A stretch of DNA of 64,000 bases from Mariniblastus sp964414815 (GTDB lineage Bacteria > Planctomycetota > Planctomycetia > Pirellulales > Pirellulaceae): NCBI GenBank assembly GCA_964414815.1, contig CAYPXY010000002.1, positions 62,001 to 126,000 of the forward strand. Reading direction: 5' to 3'. Positions 7,990 to 18,100 of the stretch are shown here, one piece after another; the first letter of the stretch is position 1, and the number at the start of each line of letters is the position of its first letter. The position numbers and the translations under genes were made by a program. Below the pieces are notes generated by a model that worked only from the letters and a program-made list of their open reading frames with translations, was not told the DNA's origin and made no database searches.

Positions 7990-10023
7990 ATAGCGTGTGA
8001 TGAGCAGCCGCACGTGGACGACGCTTCCTTTGCCTTCGCTCAGCCCATGATTGCGATTGGGATAGACCATGTAATCAAAGGTCTTGCCTAACTCGATCAG
8101 CCGGTCGACCAGCCCTTCCACGATTTGAAGATGGGTGTTGGTCTCGCCGCCGCCATGAATGATCAACAGATTTCCCTGAAGCCCTTCTGCAAAATTAATC
8201 GGAGCGGATTGACGATAACCCTCTTCGTTGACGTTTCGATCCCGCATGTAGTTCTCTTGAAACCCCGCGTTATAAAGATGCGGCTGTGGCTTGGGCACCA
8301 CCGCGATGCCGACTTGATAGAGGTCGGGCTTGCGGAACATGGCATTGAGCGTATTGGAACCACCGCCGCTCCAGCCCCATATTGCAACCCGAGAAAGATC
8401 GATGAAGGTGTTTTGCTGAGCAATCGCAAGCAGCCCGGCGGCTTGCTCTTCGGTCGAAAGGGGACCGAGGCTGCCAAAGACGGCCCGTCGCCAAGCGGCT
8501 CCTTTGGGGCAGGGAGTGCCTCGATTGTCGATCGATAGCACCACGTATCCGGCCTCCGCGATGGCGCGATGAAAGTGGGCTTGGGCAGCACCCCATTGGT
8601 CTAAAACCGTCTGGGCATGAGGTTCTCCGTAAACATAAACCAGTACCGGATATTTTTTGGTCGCATCGAAATTTGCCGGTTTGAGCATCCATGCGTCCAT
8701 CACGATGCCTTCGCCGATATCAACTTGCAGGAACTCGGCCGGCAGGATATTGAACTGGGCGATTTTTTCACGAAGTGAGCGATTGTCTTCAAGGGTTCGT
8801 AACACACGGTGCTCAGGCATTTCGACCAGCTCGGTAGTCGGAGGTTGATCGAACGTCGACCAGGTATGAAAGGCCCAGCGAAAGTCGGGAGAGAATTGGT
8901 AGTCGTGAGTACCCGATTGATCGAGCGGTGTCACTCGTTGGGGCGGGTGCGCACCGTCAAGTGACGCCCGATAAAGATATTTTTGAGTCCCATTGTCGGG
9001 TGATGCAAAGTAGTAGTAACTGTTTCGCGGCTCATCCACACCACACTTCTCAATCACATCGCATTCTTCCGGAGTGATCGCATGGAGCGGCTCTCCGTCG
9101 CGCGAATACACATAGGCTCTGCGCCAGCCGTCCTTTTCGCTGACCACCACGAACTTGGCTCCGTCTTCCAGCCACTCGATGCCCACGTTCTTTCGGGTGC
9201 TTGACACCACCCAAGCGGGATCGGACTCGTGGAAGATGCACCGAATCTCACCGGTATCAACATTGCACAGATGAAACCACCGTTGGTCTCGAAAGCGGCT
9301 AAACTGCTCCACCAAAACCTCGTTTGCATTGCAAGCCCAGCCCACCTCTCCGAGATAGAATCCCTCGGCTGGACTGGGGATGGCCAGCCATTGGGTTTGC
9401 TTTCCATCACGACCAACCACGCCGACGCGGTAGGCAGGGATCGTCTCACCCACGCGAGCAAAACGAGATTGTGAAACTGAAGGATAGGATGGGTCCGTCG
9501 GGTGGATCATCGAACGCAATCGTACCTTGGTCTCGTCGAATTCCACAAACAGGATCTGGGTGCCGTCGGGGCTCCACTGCATATGGCTGTAGCCCACGGC
9601 GCGGCTGGGATCGCGCAATACAATCGGCCGGGCATTTTCGGAATCATCGACGGATCGAACGTACAAGTTGCCGTCTCGTTGAAAGAGAAGGTGATTTTGA
9701 TCGGGAGATTTTCGATTTGCATTTCGGGTGTCGGAGGGTTCGTTGGGCAGGACGCTTCGATTGCCCGTGGCGGCATCATAGACCGCAAAGACTCTTTGGC
9801 CCGATTCGGAATCATGCTCCCATTTCGAGTACCGCTGGCTGTCGGCCAGCCATTGACCGTCAAAGGTTCGTTGAGAAAACTCGTTTCGCTCGTAGATGGC
9901 ATAGAGACGATCGTTCAGCCTCGATAAGTTCGAATCGGATTCCTGAGCGGCAAGAGGCACACCGCAGATAGGTGCAACGATCAGAAAAATTAAAAGTACA
10001 GTTGTTGAACGCCCGATGAACAC
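7957..10023 (-). CDS. Secreted S9 (prolyl oligopeptidase/DPP IV-type) peptidase
   Basis: 688 aa if started at GTG 10023, where GGAG sits nine bases upstream and the protein begins with a clean signal peptide (FIGRSTTVLLIFLIVAPICG...AAQ). A TTG at 10062 would add 13 residues. Residues about 50-430 form repeated beta-propeller blades (for example HMQWSPDGTQILFV). The C-terminal alpha/beta hydrolase has the nucleophile elbow GWSGGGSN (Ser about 552) and the histidine in NRNHGLSEG (about 659). The acid region reads HGGGETNTHLQ where DPP IV has HGTADDNVHFQ, so Glu occupies the usual Asp position. It would cleave peptides in the periplasm or outside; specificity is unknown. The 3' end is convergent with fic. 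Confidence 0.9.
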   Translation of the reverse strand: MFIGRSTTVLLIFLIVAPICGVPLAAQESDSNLSRLNDRLYAIYERNEFSQRTFDGQWLADSQRYSKWEHDSESGQRVFAVYDAATGNRSVLPNEPSDTRNANRKSPDQNHLLFQRDGNLYVRSVDDSENARPIVLRDPSRAVGYSHMQWSPDGTQILFVEFDETKVRLRSMIHPTDPSYPSVSQSRFARVGETIPAYRVGVVGRDGKQTQWLAIPSPAEGFYLGEVGWACNANEVLVEQFSRFRDQRWFHLCNVDTGEIRCIFHESDPAWVVSSTRKNVGIEWLEDGAKFVVVSEKDGWRRAYVYSRDGEPLHAITPEECDVIEKCGVDEPRNSYYYFASPDNGTQKYLYRASLDGAHPPQRVTPLDQSGTHDYQFSPDFRWAFHTWSTFDQPPTTELVEMPEHRVLRTLEDNRSLREKIAQFNILPAEFLQVDIGEGIVMDAWMLKPANFDATKKYPVLVYVYGEPHAQTVLDQWGAAQAHFHRAIAEAGYVVLSIDNRGTPCPKGAAWRRAVFGSLGPLSTEEQAAGLLAIAQQNTFIDLSRVAIWGWSGGGSNTLNAMFRKPDLYQVGIAVVPKPQPHLYNAGFQENYMRDRNVNEEGYRQSAPINFAEGLQGNLLIIHGGGETNTHLQIVEGLVDRLIELGKTFDYMVYPNRNHGLSEGKGSVVHVRLLITRYLTSHLPAGPL

Positions 10024-10775
10024 GTTTGAAGACTCCAATAGGTTAACGAATAATGCCGGCAACTTCTTTCAGTGATCCAGGTTCACAAATGGATCAAAGG
10101 CTGCCCATTATACACTCAAAAGTGAAATTCAGACGGTATGCCGGTAGGGGACATGCATACCTGGACGAGCGGAAGGAACTCCGTTTTCCCAAGGCGCAAA
10201 AAAACAAACTCGACCGCGCAAAATAATGTTCTTCGCGAGTCGAGTTTGGTAATAAGGCGAGCGGCAGATAAGAATCTACCCGAAAAGTAGGCGAGTCTCT
10301 CCGAGACTCGCAAGGTCGCCGTCTCGGAGAGACGCCGCTACATGGTAAGTTTTTATCTGCCGCTCGCCTAACAGCACTGAGTGCAGTTAGAGGAGATTTT
10401 TAAGACAAGAGAGTTTGAAGAGAAAAAGGAAAAGTGTGAACGGACTCGCCTCCTAGACGGCGGACGGACAAGAACTATTGGGGCTACCGTCCGTTCACGA
10501 ACCAGGTAAATTGCAATCGTGATGCCAAAACCTGATTTGCTCTGAAAATATTGTTTTGAGTGGCTTGGGGCTGGAAAAAGCCAACGAATTCGTGTTAAAT
10601 TTCCTGATCGGAAGTTTTCCTGAAATTTCCATGATGCTTGTGTCTCAGCTTCTATCTCAGTTTCTTTCTCTTTTTGAGACACAGCTTTGAATTTTGAGAC
10701 AAGCCCGACCGACGCAGACGCTCCATCGCAATCTCAAGTCGCGATGAGATACGGATTCCAACCCCCCAAAGAACC
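10024..10775. other. Intergenic region between divergent genes
   Basis: No gene is supported. It must carry the promoters of the S9 peptidase (left, minus) and of the MBL/rhodanese operon (right, plus). It contains the second 118-bp hairpin element (10254-10371). It also holds an inverted pair GTGAACGGAC (about 10436) / GTCCGTTCAC (about 10489). The weak open frame at 10368-10682 on the complement has no family features and is AT/Lys/Glu-rich by composition only. Confidence 0.6.
10254..10371. repeat. 118-bp hairpin element, copy 2
   Basis: Nearly base-for-base the same as 1205-1322: ends AAGGCGAGCGGCAGATAAG and ATCTGCCGCTCGCCT, and a nested CTCTCCGAGA/TCTCGGAGAG stem. It differs at a handful of positions, mostly in unpaired parts. 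Confidence 0.88.
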
Positions 10776-12191
10776 ATGCTGCTAAAATACTTCTACGATC
10801 CAGCACTTGCCCACGCCTCGTACATGGTTGGATGTCAAAAGACGGGCGAAGCCATTGTCGTGGATCCCGGTCGCGATATCGAAACGTATCTGGCCGTGGC
10901 GTCGCGCGAGCGAATGAAAATCGTAGGAGCCGCCGAAACTCATATTCATGCCGACTATGTTTCAGGGATGCGGGAGCTGGCCGAACGAATCGGTGCCCGG
11001 CTCTACCTCTCCGATGAAGGCCCCGCAGAATGGAAATATAGTTATGTGAAAAATTATACACATCAGCTTCTGAAGGATGGAGACAAATTCTCCGTAGGCA
11101 ATATCGAATTCAAGACCCTTCATACGCCCGGACATACTCCGGAAAGCATCAGTTTTTTGCTGACCGACAAGGGAGGCGGAGCAAGTGAACCGATGGGGAT
11201 CTTCACCGGCGATTTTGTGTTCGTCGGATCGATCGGTCGGCCTGATCTGCTGGAGGTCGCGGCTGGCATTTCCGGCACCGCAGAAGCCGGCGCGCGGCAG
11301 TTGTTTCAGTCCATTGAGCGATTCAGGGAGCTGCCCGACTACCTGCAACTCTGGCCCGCGCACGGAGCGGGCAGTGCTTGCGGCAAGGGCTTGGGTGCGA
11401 TTCCCTCAAGCACCGTTGGATACGAAAAGCGATTCAATCCGGCACTCCAGTTTTCCGAAGAGCTGGCGTTCGTACATTATATTCTCGCCGAGCAACCTGA
11501 GCCGCCGAAATATTTTGCGATCATGAAACGGGTGAACAAGGAAGGGCCTACCATTCTCGGTGAGGCTGGCCTGCCTGAAAAATTGCCAGTAGAGCAGCTG
11601 CCCGATCTGGCCCGCCGGGAGATCGTGGTCGATACCGCTCCACCCAAGGTTTTTGTTGCCTCGCATGTCCCCGCAACCATCAGCATTCCATCGTCCATGC
11701 TGGCCTCCTGGGCGGGATCCATTCTGGATTACAGTCGCCCGGTTTATCTGATCATTTCGAAAAATGAACTGGCCGAAGCGGTTCGGGTGCTTCGCAAGAT
11801 CGGTTGCGATTCCATCGCCGGATTTTTCGACGGCAATGAAGTAGCGGAGGCAGGTCTGCGAACCGATTCGATTCAGCAGATCGGGCCGAACGAGCTGGCC
11901 GACGGACTCAAGAAAGGCCAGTACGACCTGGTGGATGTGCGGGGCGCATCGGAACGCAACGAGCGATTCATCGAGGATTCGCAGTATCGATTCCTTGGCG
12001 AATTCGGTAGCCGCGAGCTTCAGTTCGATGTCCCGCCGGGAAAGAAACTTGCGTTTCATTGCAAGGGCGGTGGCCGCTCGACGATTGCCTGCAGTATTGC
12101 CAAGCGCATGGGGATTGAAGAGGTGGTCAATGTGGCCGGGGGGATGGATGCGTGGGTCGGAGACGGGTTGCCGGTGGTGAGCCCGAAGTAA
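10776..12191 (+). CDS. MBL-fold hydrolase with rhodanese domains (persulfide dioxygenase-like)
   Basis: 471 aa. An N-terminal metallo-beta-lactamase domain of the ETHE1/glyoxalase II type has its metal ligands in ETHIHADYVSG (H56, H58, D60), HTPGHTPES (H120 region) and GDFVFVGSIGRPDL. It is followed by a degenerate rhodanese-like region (about 275-360) and an active-looking rhodanese domain whose catalytic Cys429 is in FHCKGGGRST. Proteins of this architecture oxidise or transfer persulfide sulfur; glutathione or another low-molecular-weight thiol persulfide is the likely substrate. It lies 12 bp before the SulP transporter gene, so a sulfur-related operon is inferred. Confidence 0.9.
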   Translation: MLLKYFYDPALAHASYMVGCQKTGEAIVVDPGRDIETYLAVASRERMKIVGAAETHIHADYVSGMRELAERIGARLYLSDEGPAEWKYSYVKNYTHQLLKDGDKFSVGNIEFKTLHTPGHTPESISFLLTDKGGGASEPMGIFTGDFVFVGSIGRPDLLEVAAGISGTAEAGARQLFQSIERFRELPDYLQLWPAHGAGSACGKGLGAIPSSTVGYEKRFNPALQFSEELAFVHYILAEQPEPPKYFAIMKRVNKEGPTILGEAGLPEKLPVEQLPDLARREIVVDTAPPKVFVASHVPATISIPSSMLASWAGSILDYSRPVYLIISKNELAEAVRVLRKIGCDSIAGFFDGNEVAEAGLRTDSIQQIGPNELADGLKKGQYDLVDVRGASERNERFIEDSQYRFLGEFGSRELQFDVPPGKKLAFHCKGGGRSTIACSIAKRMGIEEVVNVAGGMDAWVGDGLPVVSPK

Positions 12192-12203
12192 GGTCGACCT
12201 CTC

Positions 12204-13895
12204 GTGAATGCACCTGACTCTCGATTTCTGATGGGCGACTTGATCGCCGGTGTGGTCGTGGCGGTCATGTTGGTGCCGCAGGCGATGGCTTATGCAATGC
12301 TGGCCGGGCTGCCTCCGGAGATGGGGCTTTATGCCAGTATCGTTCCGCTAGTTCTCTATAGCCTCTTCGGTTCGAGCAACGCATTGGCCGTTGGGCCAGC
12401 CGCAATGGTGTCATTGTTAGTATTGACCGGCGTCAAGCCACATGCGCAGCCCGGCAGTGAACTGTACATTCAGCTCGTATTAGTATTGACGCTGCTGATC
12501 GGATTACTCCAATTGTCGATGGCCGGGTTGAAACTGGGGTTTCTCGTCAACTTTGTCAGCCATCCGGTTCTCATAGGATTCACCAACGCAGCAGCGCTCG
12601 TGATTGCAATGACGCAACTGAAGTACTTGTTGGGAACCGAGGTGATCGACAGCTCATTTCCAATTGTGAAATTTTTGAATGTGCTTGCGACGGCGCCCCA
12701 ATTTCAGCCGACGACCGTCTTGATCAGTTTCGTTTGCATCGGATTGTTGCTGTTCTTTGCCGGGTACGCCACAAAGATGTTCGGGCGTATCGGATTGCCC
12801 TTTTCAATCGCCAGTACACTCTCCAAGCTCGGCCCATTGATTGCCGTGTTTGCGGGCGCGATGATGGTCTGGCTGGGCAGCTTGCATGATGTTGAAGGAA
12901 AAGGAATCGAAATCGTAGGATCGATTCGGGCAGGATTGCCGAGTCTTAATTGGATTAAAATCGACCTCGAATCCATCCAGCTCATGCTACCGGTGGCATT
13001 CATGATTACTCTGGTAGGCTATTTAGAAAGTGTTTCGGTTGCCAAGTCTTTAGCGCACTTGCGGCGCGAGAAAGTGAATGCGAATCGGGAACTACTGGGC
13101 CTTGGAATGGCCAACCTGGGATCATGCTTCAGCGGTGGTCTTCCGGTGACAGGTGGGTCCAGTCGTTCGATGGTCAATCATTCGGCCGGTGTTCAAACGC
13201 GGCTTGGCCCAGTGATTACCGCTGCGTTCGTGGCGATTTCAGTCGTCGGACTGACGCCGTTGTTCTACTACATCCCCAAAGCCGCACTGGCTTCGGTAAT
13301 TGTGGTGGCCGTTGTCAAATTGATCAATATCCGAAAACCATTCGAGTTGTGGAAATACAGTCGCCAGGACGCCGTCTCCTGCTGGGTCACGCTGATCGCA
13401 GTATTGTCGTTTGGCATCCAGCGAGGGATCCTGATGGGGATTGCGACCACGCTGATGTTGTTGCTGTACAAAAAAAGTCGCCCGCAGATTGTGGAAGTCG
13501 GACGGGTGGGGCAGACCGAGCATTTCCGCAGCCGCCGTCGCTATCAAGTCAATCAGTCGGATGGCATTCTGGCGATTCGGGTGGATGAGAGTATCAACTT
13601 TCTCAACTCAGAGTACCTGGAATCGTACATCGTCGATGCAGCCGTGAAGGACAAGAGCCTGCATTCTGTTCTGCTGATCGCGTCGGCAATCAACGATATT
13701 GATTCCACCGGAATCGAGTCGCTGCGCGAGATTCGGGACGGTCTGAAGGCTCGCGGGATCGGGTTTTATTTGTCGGACGTGAAAGGCCGCGTTTCCGATC
13801 GGTTAAAGGGCGCCGCGTTTGACAACGACTTTCTCGAGAATTGCATTTTCCTCTCGGCGCATGAGGCGATCAAACATCTGTCAAGCTCGGATTGA
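12204..13895 (+). CDS. SulP family anion transporter (sulfate permease-like) with STAS domain
   Basis: 563 aa from GTG 12204. The N-terminal transmembrane domain (residues about 10-420) carries the SulP signature region DLIAGVVVAVMLVPQAMAYA followed by AGLPPEMGLYAS, and about ten further hydrophobic helices. The C-terminal STAS domain (about 450-560) includes LLIASAINDIDSTGIESL. It is an inner-membrane importer or exchanger for sulfate or another anion such as bicarbonate. The position 12 bp after the MBL-rhodanese gene favours a sulfur oxyanion. The downstream hydrolase starts seven bases after its stop, so the three genes probably form one transcript. Confidence 0.92.
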   Translation: MNAPDSRFLMGDLIAGVVVAVMLVPQAMAYAMLAGLPPEMGLYASIVPLVLYSLFGSSNALAVGPAAMVSLLVLTGVKPHAQPGSELYIQLVLVLTLLIGLLQLSMAGLKLGFLVNFVSHPVLIGFTNAAALVIAMTQLKYLLGTEVIDSSFPIVKFLNVLATAPQFQPTTVLISFVCIGLLLFFAGYATKMFGRIGLPFSIASTLSKLGPLIAVFAGAMMVWLGSLHDVEGKGIEIVGSIRAGLPSLNWIKIDLESIQLMLPVAFMITLVGYLESVSVAKSLAHLRREKVNANRELLGLGMANLGSCFSGGLPVTGGSSRSMVNHSAGVQTRLGPVITAAFVAISVVGLTPLFYYIPKAALASVIVVAVVKLINIRKPFELWKYSRQDAVSCWVTLIAVLSFGIQRGILMGIATTLMLLLYKKSRPQIVEVGRVGQTEHFRSRRRYQVNQSDGILAIRVDESINFLNSEYLESYIVDAAVKDKSLHSVLLIASAINDIDSTGIESLREIRDGLKARGIGFYLSDVKGRVSDRLKGAAFDNDFLENCIFLSAHEAIKHLSSSD

Positions 13896-13902
13896 TCACT
13901 CC

Positions 13903-14718
13903 ATGAGACAACAAACGTTTTGGTCCTCTTTGGCGGATCGATTGATCCTGAAACCGGGGAGAGAACCGATGGATCCCGAAGGTCGCCGATGCGAGCGAAT
14001 TGCAACCCCCAACGGCAGCGTTGAAGCGTGGATCACACGATCGGATTGCATCGCCACGACGACGCTTGATGGCCGCAAGCCGCCCCCTGGTTTATTAGCG
14101 ATCAAGTTTCCCGGAACCGCCGGCCGCGCAGAACGGGGCGGGCCACATCCCTTTGAACTTTTTGGCAATGTCATCAGTGAAGTATGGACGATCAACCCAA
14201 TCGGATACGGTGGCAGTGATGGTGTCGCGTCACTGCGAACCACGGCCACGACCTGTGATGCAGTTTGGGATGCTGTTAAGCAACGATACCCTGGCAAACC
14301 GATTGCGGTGGTCGGCAACAGTCTCGGTTGTTTGAGTGCGCTCTATCTTGCCAGTCGGCAACCCGTCGCAGGAGTCTATTTGCGAAATCCGGTTGCGCTG
14401 CAGCAGATGATCGCCACGCGGCCAAGATACAACTGGTGGAATTTTGGCTTGGCTCGTCAGATTGCCAGACAAGTTCCGGGCGAGCTTGACGCAGTCACCA
14501 ACAGCGCCCCATCCCAGGCACCGCTGCTGATGGTCACCTCGGAAAAGGATCGGGTGTCACCTCCCCGGTACCAGAACTTGATCTTCGACGCTTACCAAGG
14601 ACCGAAATTTCGTTTCGTGATTAAAAATGCAAGTCACGGCAGTCCCATTCCGGACGAACAAGTCGCCCCGTACAAAGCCCAGGTTGGAGAGTTTCTCCGG
14701 ATGATTGAGGTGCCATAG
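13903..14718 (+). CDS. Alpha/beta hydrolase
   Basis: 271 aa from ATG 13903, just after the SulP stop; a longer frame upstream overlaps SulP and is discarded. Alpha/beta hydrolase features in order: GLLAIKFPGTAG (oxyanion-side strand), a WTINPIGYGGSDG segment, nucleophile elbow AVVGNSLGCLSALY (Ser near residue 140), acid SEKDRVSP and histidine NASHGSPIP. This gives a complete Ser-Asp-His triad with an unusual GNSLG elbow (GxSxG). No signal peptide, so cytoplasmic. Third gene of the MBL/rhodanese-SulP cluster; substrate unknown, possibly an ester or thioester. Confidence 0.82.
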   Translation: MRQQTFWSSLADRLILKPGREPMDPEGRRCERIATPNGSVEAWITRSDCIATTTLDGRKPPPGLLAIKFPGTAGRAERGGPHPFELFGNVISEVWTINPIGYGGSDGVASLRTTATTCDAVWDAVKQRYPGKPIAVVGNSLGCLSALYLASRQPVAGVYLRNPVALQQMIATRPRYNWWNFGLARQIARQVPGELDAVTNSAPSQAPLLMVTSEKDRVSPPRYQNLIFDAYQGPKFRFVIKNASHGSPIPDEQVAPYKAQVGEFLRMIEVP

Positions 14719-15197
14719 CCGTAGGCCCGGTAAGTGACCGCCATTGAGATCGCCCAGGGGATTCGCTCGAATAACGTAACCGTTCACGACAAGCAAACCG
14801 TTTAGCCGCAAGCCGAAGCCGACGGCGAGTAGTTTGCAGCAACTTTGCGTGGCCGTTCAGTTCATTGATTGAAGTTTGAAGATCGAGAGGTAGCCGGAGC
14901 AGGCGCGACGGCAGAGTGCAGCCTCCGTAAACAACCTGCTTCCCAATAGAATCGCCACAACCCAGGTGCTCCGCGCCATGAATGTAAACAATCCTCTGGA
15001 CATGACTTGGGCATTTTTAACTGGTAGACAAGTTAAAGACGGGAGGCTGCACTCTGCCGTCGCGCCTGCGCCGACCATTTTCCCGTTTTTTCATCTTTCA
15101 CTATGAGTCGACCTGCTTTTCTATGACCGTTACAAACGAATGGCGGTCGGCTTGCGGCTTGCGGCTAAACGTTCTATCACTCCGTGAACGGTTACAA
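14719..15197. other. Intergenic stretch between convergent genes, occupied by a repeat element
   Basis: It lies between the stop of the hydrolase (plus) and the stop of the AddA-like gene (minus). Apart from about 55 bp after the hydrolase it consists of one large inverted-repeat element, listed separately. No gene is seen. Confidence 0.7.
14776..15195. repeat. Long inverted-repeat element (GTTTAGCCGCAAGCCG family)
   Basis: The outer ends are a perfect 13-bp inverted pair, GTAACCGTTCACG (14776-14788) and CGTGAACGGTTAC (15183-15195). Inside lie GTTTAGCCGCAAGCCGAAGC (from about 14800) and GGCTTGCGGCTAAAC ending near 15171. Further in, the core GGCGCGACGGCAGAGTGC occurs on the plus strand (about 14902) and again inverted (about 15051). 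The element is thus a nested palindrome of about 420 bp with no coding capacity. Related pieces are at 4153-4500, 29461-29590, 40258-40521 and 50469-50728. Confidence 0.88.
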
Positions 15198-18100
15198 TCA
15201 AACGCATTCGGCCATTACTCCGGCGAGCGGGAAGTGAATCCATGTTGAGACGACGTTTTGGCCGGCTGTGCTGAGCATCTCGCGATAGGCGTTGAGTTGT
15301 CCGGAGTAGGACGCTGCCTTGGCGGGGCAGTGGTCTCGGCGGAGCGGTGCACTCTTGTGATCGATCAGCACTCCATCACCATTGGGCAGCTCCAGCAGCA
15401 AGTCGATGGTGCCCACCCATTGACCGCCTTCGGCTCGTGGCGAACTGAGATGCATTTCCGTAAACCAGGTTGCATTTCCGAATCGGGTTTCCACCCACTG
15501 AACAAAACGGTCCCCCGAGGAAACCAGGTCGGTAGCCTTCACAAACGGACCGGCTAAAAATGCGTTCAGGCATCGTGTCGCAACGGCCAACTTCTTTTCG
15601 GCCGGCAGCGATTTTATCGACGGCAGCGCGGCTAAATAAGCATGAACCGCATCGCCAATCGTCGCATAGTCCTGCTCCTTAGCCCGTTCCGGAAATAGGG
15701 ATCGACGGGTGAGAGGTTCGATGCGGGGCAGGGGAGTGCCGTTGACTTCAGGAACGCCGCTCGGAGAGTGATAGCGGGCAATCGGCGAGACAGACTTCGA
15801 GGCAATCTGCGAGGCAATTGAGGAACTGGGCAGATCAACCGGCAGCGATTGCAGCCAAGTGATTTGTTTTTGCGGCGCCTGGTGATACGTCGCTGCCATC
15901 GACGGGTTCAACTTTCGAACGATCAGCGTCGTATCGATTCCCTTGAGCGGATACTCGCCGGGATCGCGTTTGCAATTCAGAACTTCATCCACGTTGGGCA
16001 GGAGTTGCAACCAGCCGTACCGGTCTTCGCGATGAGCAAAGACCAGCTTCTCTCTCGCACGCGTGACTCCGACATACAGTAGCCGCAGACTTTCCTCGCG
16101 ATCTTGCTGGCAACGGATTTGTCCTTCCGCCGAGTCAAGGGCATCCTGCTCAAGGCCCCCACCACTGGCCCGTTGGGGAAATGACCCTTCCGTGTAACCG
16201 AATGGCCACAGCCAGTACTGCAACGCGCGACCTTCGAGCGGACTGTGATGGTCCGGATCCCCTCCCGATGCCAGCGGTTGCCACATGTCGGGATCGCGTG
16301 GCGTATCAAGGCCGCTGAGAATCACGACGGGCCATTCCAGTCCCTTGGCCGAGTGGTAGGTCGTCAGGGTCACAGCATCGAGTCCCGCCGATGGATGTCG
16401 TTTGTCCTGTTCCATTTCCGCCAGCGATTCCAGATGCAGGATCAATCCCGTCAAAGTTGCACTCTGGCCGGCATCGAATGCCGTCTCTTCGTAATTTGTC
16501 GCCAGTTTCACCAACGAATCCAGATGCGAACCACGTCTCGCAACATCTCCCCAACCCGCCAACCGCGACGGAAGATTCAAGGCGTCGATCACTTGTTGAA
16601 CGATGACTGCGGGCGGTGTCAAATCGCGATGGATGCGCTCCAATGCGACGAACCGGTCGTCGTCCTGCCATGGAAGAACCATCGACCTGTTTTCCTTTAA
16701 TTTTTCTTTCTCCTCATCGGGCGTTTTTGCATACTGCTCGTCGACCGCCTTCAGTCGTTCCAGAAACCAATCGGGCGTTTCTGATTCCGAGGAATCAAGC
16801 AGATGTAAAATCTGAGCCGCCGCGAGTGAATCGTTTCGGTCCGCCACCAGCCGAAGTCCCGCCAGTACCATCGCGCCTTCGCGAGTGGCCAGCAGCCCGT
16901 GAGTGTCCAGCAAATACGGAATCCCCAATTCATCGCAACACGCGGCCAGTGTCGTCAACGAAGCATTCGTGCGTTCCAGAATCGCAATGTCGCCGTACGG
17001 AACTCCCTCGGCATGAAGTGCGGCGATTCCACAAGCGAGTGACATTGCATCATCCGTTTTGTTCTGACCGGATTTATCGGGCGATGGAGTCAACAACCAG
17101 CGTTCAACCCCTTTTGCCTTGGCGGGCTTCTTGGGTTTCTGAACGGCTTCCTTTCCAAACACCGGCGCAAACAGTTTACCCGTCAATTGCACCAGCCCTT
17201 TTTGACTGCGATAGTTGTAATCCAGTGACCGCCGGGAATGCTTGTCGATGTGATTCCAGACTTCGTTGACCAATTGCGGATCCGTTCCGCGAAAACCGTA
17301 GATCGCCTGCTTGGGATCACCGACCCAACGGTTTCGCTTGGCCAGCGGTCGCAGCTTCTCAAAAATCGCCAATTGCAGCGGATTCGTGTCCTGAAATTCA
17401 TCCACCAGAATCAGTTCATAATCGCGACCAAGTGCCGTCGCCAAATCCGAACGCTCGAGCAGTTCCAAAAAAAGAATTTCCAAATCGGTGAAGTCAACCA
17501 ACCCTCGCGCGGTTTTGTATTCTTGATACCGCGACTCCAGTTGCACCACCTGTTGGGCCAGCAGGTTCGAAAAATTGCGGATGTCATCGTGTAATCCAGG
17601 GTGCAGGCGAACGGATGCACCGAACTGCCGAAGAGGTTCGAGCAAGTTGTTGGCCCCCGATCTCTTTCCGCCTTCCAGCTGAGCAACCCGCGTAAAATTG
17701 TTCCAAACCGACTGACGCCGAGTCAGTATCCGCCGCAAAAGCTGTTTCGCATCTTGAGTGACCTTTGTCTGGTCAGAGGTCAGTTGGTCAAGTTGGGTGA
17801 GGGTATCGTCGGCCAACTGGAACAAGTGTTCCATTGGTTCCGCGTCTGGATTCGAGCCGTGAGCGGCCAGCAGCAAGCACACCTGATCGGCACTGGCCGC
17901 CATTTGTTTCAGAAAATCATCGTTGCCAATTCGATTGGTTCGTTTTTCCTCCATCAGTTTGAGAATGGTATCGGCCAGTCGATCAAACGCAAGCCGTGTG
18001 CCGATCTCGGTCAACTCGGACCAGCTTTCCGCGTCAATCATCCCCAGCAGTTCACGCTGTGAACTGCTGACCGCCAGCTCGGTCAACACATTCAAACGGG

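Noticed and set aside
10368..10682. Open frame on the complement in the intergenic region
   Set aside because: No recognisable domain, starts inside non-coding DNA and abuts a repeat.
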